DNA of 64,000 bases from Bradyrhizobium sp. CSA112 (GTDB taxonomy: Bacteria > Pseudomonadota > Alphaproteobacteria > Rhizobiales > Xanthobacteraceae), in contig NZ_JAACFS010000003.1 of the NCBI RefSeq assembly GCF_029051645.1, forward strand, positions 434,001 to 498,000. Direction: 5' to 3'. Made by a program: the position numbers and the translations under genes. Below the pieces are notes generated by a model. The model was not told where the DNA came from and searched no databases. It saw only the letters and a list, made by a program, of their open reading frames with translations. Below, piece by piece: positions 25,801-33,700 of this stretch. Within the stretch, counting starts at the first letter, position 1. Each line of letters begins with the position of its first letter.

Positions 25801-26765
25801 ACCAGGCTGCCATCGTAGCGCAGGCCGCCGTCGCGGTCGCGCGCCAGCAACAGGGGACCGTCGAGATCGACGAATCTGGCCTGTTGCGTTAGCAGCATGG
25901 CCGGCGCCATCGCCAGCGAGGTCGCGACCATGCAGCCGATCATGATTTCAAAGCCGAGCGCCTGTGCGGCGTCCGCCATCGCGAGCGCCTCGGTCAGCCC
26001 GCCGGTCTTGTCGAGCTTGATATTGACGGCGTCGTAGCGTTCGCGAAGCCCTTCGAGCGAGGCGCGATCATGCACGCTTTCGTCGGCGCAGACCGCGACC
26101 CTTCGCTTGATGCGTGCTAGCGCTTCATCCTGCCCGGCCGGCAGCGGCTGCTCGACCAGCGTCACGCCGGCGTTCGCGCAAGCGGCCAGGTTTTGTTCGA
26201 GATTGTCCGGCGTCCAGGCCTCGTTGGCATCCACGATCAGTTCGGACTCGGGGGCCGCCCGGCGCACCGCTGATATCCGCCCGCCATCACCGTCACCGCC
26301 GAGCTTGATCTTGAGCAGCGGTCGGTGCGCCGCCTTGGCGGTCGCCGCCGCCATTGCCTCCGGCGTGCCGAGCGAGATGGTGAAGGCGGTGGTGCAGGGA
26401 CGTGGCGCGGGCCGGCCAAGCAGGGTCCAGACCCGCCGGCCGGCGCTCTTGGCCTCGAGGTCCAACAGCGCGCAATCCAGCGCGTTCCGAGCGGCGCCGG
26501 CGGGCATCGCCGCCTGCAGGGCCTGCCGATCCAGCCCGTTCGAGAGCGGCTCCCGCATCGCCTCGATGGCCTGCAATGTCGCCTCTGGCGTTTCACCATA
26601 GCGGGGGTAGGGCACACACTCGCCGCGCCCGGTATGACCGCCATGACTGACGGTCGCGACGACCGTGACCGCCTCGATCTTGGCGCCCCGGCTGATCGTG
26701 AAGGAGCCCGCAATGGGCCAGTGCTCGATGCTGGCGGCAAGCTTTCGGGAAATGCTGGAAGTCAT
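25770..26765 (-). CDS. Dipeptide epimerase (L-Ala-D/L-Glu epimerase-like), enolase superfamily
   Basis: A 331-residue member of the mandelate-racemase / enolase superfamily. The first catalytic lysine is in LLKIKLGG. The metal ligands are in VDANEAW, LVEQPLP and CADESVHD, and the second catalytic lysine is in VNIKLDKTGGL. GRGECVPYPRYGE in the capping domain is typical of dipeptide epimerases that recycle murein peptides. In E. coli YcjG and B. subtilis YkfB the reaction is L-Ala-D-Glu to L-Ala-L-Glu. All catalytic residues are present. ATG 26765 was chosen over an upstream TTG. The 3' end overlaps the MFS permease gene by 31 bp. Confidence 0.88.
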   Translation of the reverse strand: MTSSISRKLAASIEHWPIAGSFTISRGAKIEAVTVVATVSHGGHTGRGECVPYPRYGETPEATLQAIEAMREPLSNGLDRQALQAAMPAGAARNALDCALLDLEAKSAGRRVWTLLGRPAPRPCTTAFTISLGTPEAMAAATAKAAHRPLLKIKLGGDGDGGRISAVRRAAPESELIVDANEAWTPDNLEQNLAACANAGVTLVEQPLPAGQDEALARIKRRVAVCADESVHDRASLEGLRERYDAVNIKLDKTGGLTEALAMADAAQALGFEIMIGCMVATSLAMAPAMLLTQQARFVDLDGPLLLARDRDGGLRYDGSLVYPPEAALWG

Positions 26766-26908
26766 TTTAAAATCTGGCAATTTTCTGAACCGTAAGCTTG
26801 CCCGCTGCTACCAACTATGGCTGGTTAGGGGCAGATTCGACAAGGCAGTACGGCGTGCGGAACCCAAGCGTTTTGCAGGGGTAGCGCATCGGCCGAGGGG
26901 TGGGCATC

Positions 26909-28042
26909 GTGAACGGCAACCCGACATTGGAGCGGATAGCCAGGAGCAACGGGCTGGCGCTGTGCGCGGCTGGCCCGTGGACGGCCCGCTTTGCGCCGGT
27001 GCTGGAACGAATGGTCGCCGACGCCGAGAAGCTGGGCGGCACCCGGCCTAACATTTTCATCGATGTCTCGCAGGTGTCGAAGCTCGACACGTTCGGCGCC
27101 TGGCTGATCGAGCGGCTGCGCCGCAGTCTGACCCAGGGCGGCATCGAGGCCCAGATCGCCGGGCTCTCGGCGAATTATTCAAGCCTGGTCGACGAGGTGC
27201 GCCGGGTCAAAGCCGAGCCGATCGTCGAAACCGATCGGGTGACCATCACGGGGATGCTGGAGCAGGTCGGCCGCAGCGTCGCCGGCATCGGCGGAACGCT
27301 GATCGGGCTGATCGACATGCTTGGCGCGGTGCTCGCCGCGACCGGCCACGTCATCATTCGCCCGCGCGGCTTCCGCCTGACCTCGACGATCCATCACCTG
27401 GAGCAGGTATGCTGGCGCGCGGTGCCGATCGTGGTGCTGATCACCTTCCTGATCGGCTGCATCATCTCGCAGCAGGGCATTTTCCATTTCCGCAAGTTCG
27501 GCGCCGATATCTTCGTGGTCGACATGCTGGGCGTGCTGGTGCTGCGCGAGATCGGCGTGCTGCTGGTTGCGATCATGGTGGCGGGCCGCTCGGGCTCGGC
27601 CTACACCGCCGAACTCGGCTCGATGAAGATGCGCGAGGAAATCGACGCGCTGCGCACCATGGGCTTCGATCCGATCGAGGTTTTGATCCTGCCGCGGATG
27701 CTGGCGCTGGTGCTGGCATTGCCGATCCTGGCGTTCCTCGGCGCGATGGCGGCACTCTACGGCGGCGGGCTGGTGGCGTGGCTCTATGGCGGCGTCGAGC
27801 CCGAAGCTTTCCTGCTGCGGCTGCGCGATGCCATCTCGATCGATCATTTCGTCGTCGGCATCATCAAGGCGCCGGTCATGGCCGCCGTCATCGGCATCGT
27901 CGCCTGCGTCGAGGGACTGGCCGTGCAGGGCAGCGCCGAGTCGCTCGGGCAGCACACCACGTCCTCGGTGGTGAAGGGAATCTTCTTCGTGATCGTGATG
28001 GACGGCGTGTTCGCGATCTTCTTCGCATCGATCGGAATGTGA
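26909..28042 (+). CDS. mlaE: MlaE-type permease with N-terminal STAS domain
   Basis: About 377 residues. Residues 1-110 resemble a STAS domain (IFIDVSQVSKLDTFGAWLIERL); the rest is the MlaE permease with LVRPRGF-like IIRPRGFRLTS, LREIGVLLVAIMVAGRSGSAYTAELGSMKMREEIDAL and MGFDPIEVLILPR. It would form the membrane core of an MCE-type ABC transporter moving phospholipids between the inner membrane and the periplasm. GTG 26909 was chosen because GAGG lies ten bases upstream; GTG 26900 is also possible. It is followed at 2 bp by the ATPase gene. The fused STAS domain, a separate protein (MlaB) in E. coli, is common in alphaproteobacteria. Confidence 0.9.
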   Translation: MNGNPTLERIARSNGLALCAAGPWTARFAPVLERMVADAEKLGGTRPNIFIDVSQVSKLDTFGAWLIERLRRSLTQGGIEAQIAGLSANYSSLVDEVRRVKAEPIVETDRVTITGMLEQVGRSVAGIGGTLIGLIDMLGAVLAATGHVIIRPRGFRLTSTIHHLEQVCWRAVPIVVLITFLIGCIISQQGIFHFRKFGADIFVVDMLGVLVLREIGVLLVAIMVAGRSGSAYTAELGSMKMREEIDALRTMGFDPIEVLILPRMLALVLALPILAFLGAMAALYGGGLVAWLYGGVEPEAFLLRLRDAISIDHFVVGIIKAPVMAAVIGIVACVEGLAVQGSAESLGQHTTSSVVKGIFFVIVMDGVFAIFFASIGM

Positions 28043-28044
28043 CC

Positions 28045-28815
28045 ATGGCGGACGAGATTTCCGACGCCATCATCCGGGTTCGCGACATCACCGTGCAGTT
28101 CGGTAAGACGCGCGTACTCGACGGGCTCAACCTCGACGTCAAGCGTGGCGAAATTCTCGGATTTGTCGGCCCGTCCGGCGCCGGAAAATCGGTGCTGACG
28201 CGCACCATTATCGGTCTCGTGCCCAAGATCGCCGGACGCATCGAAGTGTTTGGCATCGATCTCGATGCGGCGAGCTCCGCGGAGCGCCGCGGCGTCGAGC
28301 GCCGCTGGGGCATCCTGTTTCAGCAGGGCGCGCTGTTCTCCTCGCTCACGGTGCGGCAGAACATCCAGTTTCCGGTGCGCGAATATCTCAAGGTATCGCA
28401 GCGGCTGCTCGACGAGATCATGATAGCCAAGCTCGGCATGGTGGGCCTGCGGCCCGACGTCGCCGACCGCTACCCGTCCGAATTGTCGGGCGGCATGATC
28501 AAGCGCGTGGCGCTGGCGCGCGCGCTGGCCCTCGACCCCGAACTGGTGTTTCTGGACGAGCCGACTTCGGGGCTCGATCCGATCGGCGCCGGCGATTTCG
28601 ACGAGCTGGTGCGTACCCTGCAGCGTACTTTGGGCCTGACGGTTTTCATGGTAACCCATGATCTCGACAGCCTTTATACGGCCTGCGACCGCATCGCGGT
28701 TTTAGGGAACGGTAAGATCATTGCAGCAGGATCGATTGCCGACATGCAGGCCTCGCAGCATCCCTGGCTGAGGCAATATTTTCACGGCAAGCGCGCCCGC
28801 GCGGTCATGGGCTAG
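28045..28815 (+). CDS. mlaF: MlaF-type ABC transporter ATPase
   Basis: A 256-residue ATP-binding cassette protein. Walker A is GPSGAGKS, the Q-loop is ILFQQGALFSSLTV, the signature is LSGGMIKR and Walker B is ELVFLDEPTSGLDP. The switch histidine lies in FMVTHDLDSL. The LSGGMIKR signature, rather than LSGGQQQR, is diagnostic for Mla/Mkl-type lipid transporters. It starts 2 bp after the permease, so the two are translationally linked. Its stop codon TAG shares a base with a palindromic repeat that separates it from mlaD. Confidence 0.95.
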   Translation: MADEISDAIIRVRDITVQFGKTRVLDGLNLDVKRGEILGFVGPSGAGKSVLTRTIIGLVPKIAGRIEVFGIDLDAASSAERRGVERRWGILFQQGALFSSLTVRQNIQFPVREYLKVSQRLLDEIMIAKLGMVGLRPDVADRYPSELSGGMIKRVALARALALDPELVFLDEPTSGLDPIGAGDFDELVRTLQRTLGLTVFMVTHDLDSLYTACDRIAVLGNGKIIAAGSIADMQASQHPWLRQYFHGKRARAVMG

Positions 28816-28860
28816 AGCATGATCACGAAGCGGGCACCGGTTTTTGATGAGATCGTGTTC
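28815..28860. repeat. Palindromic repeat inside the mla operon
   Basis: Gagcatgatc at 28815-28824 and gatcgtgttc at 28851-28860 form imperfect inverted ends around a cgggcaccgg core, the same family as the repeats at 1026 and 4014. It begins at the last base of the mlaF stop codon and lies within the 114-bp gap before mlaD. Confidence 0.65.
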
Positions 28861-28929
28861 AAACAACAGATAAATGACGGGTCTGATCGGCGAAGCTGAA
28901 CAGATCCAGATTTCGGAGTACCTTGAATT

Positions 28930-29823
28930 ATGGAAACGCGGGCGAATTACGTCCTGATCGGGGCCTTCACGCTGGCAGTGATCGCCGCCGCGTTCGGCTT
29001 TGTGCTGTGGTTTCAAAGCTTGCATACCACCAAGCAGCGCAGCCCAATCCGCATCGTGTTCGAAGGCCCGGCGTCCGGTCTTCGAAACGGCGGCAGCGTC
29101 AACTTTAACGGTATTCGGATAGGGGAGGTTGTCTCGGTGAAGCTCGACAACCCGCGGCGGGTGGTCGCACTGGCGATGGTCGAGAACAACGCCCCGATCC
29201 GCAAAGACACGCTCGTCGGCCTCGAATTCCAGGGGTTGACCGGCGTCGCGGCGATCTCGCTGAAGGGCGGTGAGGAATCCGCGCCTTCCGTGCCGCTCGA
29301 CGAGGACGGCGTTCCGATGCTGACCGCCGACCCGAGCGCGCTGCAGGATGTGACGGAGTCCATTCGCGCCACGTTGCAGAACGTCAACCGGCTGGTCGCC
29401 GACAATCAGGAATCGGTGAAGAACTCGCTGCGAAACCTCGAGACCTTCACGGCCGCGCTCGCGCGTAACTCCGAGAAGATCGACAACGTCATGCTCAGGG
29501 TCGATGGCGTGATGGGCAAGGCCGACAGTCTGATGCTCGGTCTCAACACCATTGCAGGCGGCGCCGCCGGCGGCGAATTGAATTTGATGGTGAAGTCGAT
29601 CCGCGAACTCGCCGAGGATTTTGACAAGCGGTCAGGCGCGCTGATGGCCGATGGCCGCCGCACCCTTTCCGACATCAGCCGCGCCGTGAACAATTTCGAC
29701 CGCAACCCGACCCGGGTGATCTTCGGCGGCGGCAGCAGCAGCAACAGCCAGGCGGCAGCACCGCCGCCGCCACCGCCAGCAGCCGCGGCACCAAGGGCGC
29801 CGAGTGGACAGAAGAAGCAGTAG
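28930..29823 (+). CDS. mlaD: MCE-domain substrate-binding protein (MlaD-like)
   Basis: A 297-residue protein with one N-terminal membrane anchor (YVLIGAFTLAVIAAAFGFVLWF). An MCE domain follows (IRIVFEGPASGLRNGGSVNFNGIRIGEVVSV, then LVGLEFQGLTGVAAISLKGG), and then a long helical region (residues about 140-260). MCE proteins form hexameric rings that carry lipid across the periplasm. The C-terminal tail is a Pro/Ala stretch (PPPPPPAAAAP) not needed for the MCE fold. It completes an MlaEFD set; no MlaC periplasmic carrier and no MlaA lipoprotein gene is present here. Confidence 0.9.
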   Translation: METRANYVLIGAFTLAVIAAAFGFVLWFQSLHTTKQRSPIRIVFEGPASGLRNGGSVNFNGIRIGEVVSVKLDNPRRVVALAMVENNAPIRKDTLVGLEFQGLTGVAAISLKGGEESAPSVPLDEDGVPMLTADPSALQDVTESIRATLQNVNRLVADNQESVKNSLRNLETFTAALARNSEKIDNVMLRVDGVMGKADSLMLGLNTIAGGAAGGELNLMVKSIRELAEDFDKRSGALMADGRRTLSDISRAVNNFDRNPTRVIFGGGSSSNSQAAAPPPPPPAAAAPRAPSGQKKQ

Positions 29824-29853
29824 GCCGTCCTCGAACGCCAACGTTTTCAGCGC

Positions 29854-30285
29854 CTACCTTGGGCTCGAAGCGGGGTTGATGAACTTCAATCCAGCAAAGT
29901 CCTTTTCATTGTCGGTCGCGACCACGCAACTATTGGCCTCCGCCGTCGCAGCCACGATCATGTCGAGCGCACTGCGTGGCCGCCCCTTGGCCGTTCCATC
30001 GGCCATCAGCCGCGCCCAGATCAAGGCCGCCTGCTCGTCGAAGGCGAGCACGCGGCCAGCGAACAGGGTTTGCGGTCCTTCCGGACCGGCGAACCAGGCT
30101 TCCAGCACGGCGCGTTTCTTTCCGGCAGGCTTCTGCAGCAGCCCGCGCTGAATTTCCGCGACGGTCAGTGCTGAGATGAACAGGTCAGCGTCAGCCCGTT
30201 CCGACATCCATGCCAGCAGCGACGTGGAGGGATTCGGCTGTGTAACGTTGCTGATGATATTCGTGTCGAGCAGATAGCGTGTCAC
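29854..30285 (-). CDS. VapC-type PIN-domain ribonuclease toxin
   Basis: A 143-residue PIN-domain protein. Acidic metal-binding residues are visible in YLLDTNIIS, LTVAEIQRGLL, SALDMIVAATA and VATDNEKDFAGL, the four positions typical of VapC/FitB toxins that cut tRNA or rRNA. The start is GTG at 30285, overlapping the upstream antitoxin stop by 4 bp (GTGA). It converges on mlaD with a 30-bp gap. Confidence 0.93.
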   Translation of the reverse strand: MTRYLLDTNIISNVTQPNPSTSLLAWMSERADADLFISALTVAEIQRGLLQKPAGKKRAVLEAWFAGPEGPQTLFAGRVLAFDEQAALIWARLMADGTAKGRPRSALDMIVAATAEANSCVVATDNEKDFAGLKFINPASSPR

Positions 30286-30584
30286 AAATCGACCTTGCGA
30301 CCTGTGTCGCGCGAACGCGCGAGATTGAGATCGGCTCCGACCAGCGGCGAGCGGCGCAACGCGGCAAGGATGCCACCTTTCCCTGGCGGTTCGCCCGTGA
30401 TCGTTTGGCTCACAGCCGCTCGAATCCGCGCGGCATCCGGATCGTTCTCCGCGAGGCGCCTCGCCAGCGATCGAATCAGGTCGCGGTCGGCGTCGAGGCC
30501 AAGGACCTCAAATCGCGCCATGCCGCGCTTTACTAACCGCGTCCGATAATTCCGGATCGCTCTTTTCTGAGCGGTATCGGCCAT
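30282..30584 (-). CDS. Antitoxin partner of the VapC toxin
   Basis: A 100-residue basic/acidic protein (MADTAQKRAIRNYRTRLVKRGMARFEVLG at the start, SPLVGADLNLARSRDTGRKVDL at the end) that precedes the PIN toxin and is coupled to it. The N-terminal half looks like a ribbon-helix-helix-type DNA-binding segment and the C-terminal part would inhibit the toxin. ATG 30584 was chosen because the A+T-rich segment just upstream (30590-30630) looks like a promoter; a longer start would include that. The family has no name I can give with confidence. Confidence 0.75.
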   Translation of the reverse strand: MADTAQKRAIRNYRTRLVKRGMARFEVLGLDADRDLIRSLARRLAENDPDAARIRAAVSQTITGEPPGKGGILAALRRSPLVGADLNLARSRDTGRKVDL

Positions 30585-30703
30585 GGGAGATTCCCTATAC
30601 CTAAATATATCCGGTAATATAGCCAGACATGGGGCCGTTTGCAAGACGCGCATTTGGATGGTGAAGGGCCGACGTTGGTGGAAACGACAGATCTCCCGAA
30701 AAC

Positions 30704-30731
30704 AAAACGGAGGCCGCGAGGCCTCCGTTTT
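30704..30731 (-). terminator. Terminator after the growth-pole gene
   Basis: A perfect 12-bp stem (aaaacggaggcc at 30704-30715 with its complement at 30720-30731) closes a 4-nt loop, with a T-rich run on the leftward strand. It lies 34 bp beyond the stop of the large leftward gene. Confidence 0.85.
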
Positions 30732-30764
30732 CAATTCGCTATTCGTCACTCACTATTCGCGTCT

Positions 30765-33700
30765 TTACCCCAGCCGTCCCGCCGCGTGCGCGAGCAGGGT
30801 GTAGACCATGCCGGTCTCCGAGGTGAGGTGGCCGCGCAGGGCTTGCGGTCCGCGATCCTCGCGCGCGACTTCGTCGAGCAGCCGTTCGAACTCGGCGATA
30901 TAGCGGTCGACCGTCTGCTTGAAGGCGCGGTCGGCGCGATATTTGCGGGCGACTTCGTCGAACGCCTTCTGGCCGGCCGGCGTGTAGAGCCGCTTGGAGA
31001 ACGCCTTGCTCTCGCCGCGCTGGTAGCGATCCCACATTTCGGCGGCGAGGTTGCGATCCATCAGCCGGCCGATGTCGAGCGACAGCGACTCCAGCGGATT
31101 GGCCGGGCTCTGTGGCACGCGGCCACGGGGAGCCTCGCGTCCGGTACCGGCGTCGGTGCGATGGAGCAGGTCGGACAGCCATCCGTCGCGTCCGGCATCC
31201 TGGCTTACCGGGCTCACCGGTGGGGCTTCGGTGCGACGCTGGGCGGGCATGCCCAGATCCGGCGGGGGCAGGGTCGATGCGCTGCCGGCGTCGCGCATGC
31301 GCACTTCATTGCGGCCGCCGGCGGCGGATGCCATCACAGGCTCCTCCTGGCGTTGCACGCTGGCGCGGCCGGAGGTCACGACGTCGAGCCCGCGGCCATG
31401 GTGCGCGACGATGCGGTTGAGCTCGGCGAGCGCCTCGATCTGATCGACGATCACCTTGCGCATCTGCGCGGTGTTGTCGGCGGCCTCCTGCGGCATTTCC
31501 AGCACGCCGCGGCGCAGCTCGTTGCGGGTCGCCTCGAGCTCCTGATGCATCTCGGCCGCCATCTGCTTCATGGCCTGCACCATCGCACCGAACTTCTCCG
31601 TCGACTGCTTGAACATCGCATCTGTTTCATGGGTGCTCTGCTGGTACAGGTGGTTCATCGCATCGAGGGTCTGTTGCCGCTCGTTCTCAGCCGCCGCCCG
31701 AACCGCCTCGAATTGCCGGCTGATCGCCGCCGATCCGGCGCCCGCAGTTTCCGCGACCACGCGCGCGATATCGCGGGCGCGTTCCTCCGCCGCGGCGAGG
31801 GATTCGTCGAGCAGGCCGGTGAAGCGTGACAGGCGCTGGTCGAGGTCGGTGGTGCGCAGGTCGATCGTGGTCACTAGCGATTCAAGCTGCAACTTGCGGT
31901 CGGCGACCGATGTCGATGTGGAGCGGTTGGCCTGTTCGACCACGCTGGCTGCTTCGACCAGCGACTTGCCGTGTTTTTCGAACTCGCTCGACAGCGCGCC
32001 GAGATCTTCCAGTGCCTTCGAGGTCTTGGAGTTGAAGACGGTCAGTTGGTCGTCCAGGGTCTGCGTGGCGACCCCGTTGTGGGCGGTGACGTCGTTCATG
32101 GCGGACACGAAGTCGGCCACGCGGGTCACCAGCGCGCGCTCCAGCGAGTTGAGATTATCGTGGGCGCCGGTCAGCACCTCCTGCAGCAGGATGTTGCCTT
32201 CGCGCAGTCGCTCGAACAGCGCCACCGTGTCGGTGCGCAGGATCTTGCTGGTCTCCTGCATTTCGGTGACGGCCGCGATCGAAACCTGACGCGACTGGTC
32301 GATGGCCGAGCGCGACGACTGCTCGAGATCCTTCAGCGATTTGGCTACCGCACCGGTGGCGAGGTCGCCTGCGGACGTAATCGTGCGCGCGACTTCCGAG
32401 CCGTGGGTCGACATCGATTGCGAGAACGCCTGGCCGCGGGTTTCGATCGACTTCAGGGCGTCGGCGGTGACGCGGTCGATGTCAGTCGTGAGTTGTGTGG
32501 TCCTCGCGCTCAGCGCCTCGACCAGCGATCCGCGGCGACTGTCGACGATCTGCGCCAGACGATCGGTCTGCTGCTGAACGTAGGTGACGATTTCGTCGGT
32601 CTTGCCGGTCATCGTCGAGCCGAAATTGCTGCTCGCGGCGAGCACCGAACGCTCGATATCGGCCGAGGTCGATTTGACCTTGGTGCTGACCTCGTTCGTC
32701 GCGGCGATCAGCGCGCTCTGTGCGTTCTGCGCAGTGGTCTGGATGGTGTCGGTCGTGCTGGCGGTGACGACGCCGAGCGAACGCTCCATATCGCCGGCGA
32801 TCGCCTTGATCTGGTTGGCGGCCTCGACGGAGGTCGCCGACAGCGAGCTCTGGGCTTCGCGCGCGGTGCCGAGGATGGCGGCGGCGGTTTCGGCGCCGAC
32901 CGCGGTCAGGGTGCGTTCGACATCGATCGCCAGCGACTTGACGTGGTTGGCGGCTTCCGAAGATGCCGTCATCAGCGCGTTCTGCGCTTCGCGCGCGCCC
33001 GTCGTGATCGACTCGGCGGTGGCGTTGCCGGCCATCGAGAGCGAACGCTCCATATCGGCTGCGAGCGACTTGACCTGGCTCGATGCGTCGGCGGACGCGT
33101 TCATGAGGGTGCTCTGGGCCTCGCGGGCGCCTGCCGTGATCGCCTCGGCGGTCGCCGTTCCGGCGATCGACAGCGAACGCTGCACGTCGGCCGCGAGCGA
33201 CTTGACCTGATTGGCGGCTTCCGTGGAGGCGGCGACCAGCGTGCTCTGGGCTTCGCGGGCGCCTGCGGTGACGGCCTCGGCCGTTGCCGTTCCGGCGAGC
33301 GACAGCGAACGCTCGACGTCGGAGGCGAGCGACTTGACCTGGCTTGCTGCGTCCGTGGACGCGGCAACCAGCGTGGTCTGCGCCTCGCGCGCGCCTGATA
33401 GAACCGATGCGGCCGTGGCATCGCCTGCGGCCGAGAGGGTGCGCTCGACGTCGGCGGCGAGAGATTTGATCTGCGAGGCAGCCTCGGAGGAGGCGGACAC
33501 CAGCGTGGTTTGGGCTTCCTGGGCGCTGGTCAGGATCGAATTGGCCGCGCCGGTGCCGACAGCGGCGAGGGAGGCTTCGACCTCGGCCGACGTCAGTTTC
33601 AACTGCGCGCCGACATCGGAGGAAACCGTCAGCAGCGCTTGCTGCGCGGTGCGTGCGCCGGTCTGGATGGTCTCGGCGGTATTGACCACGAGGTTGGTCA

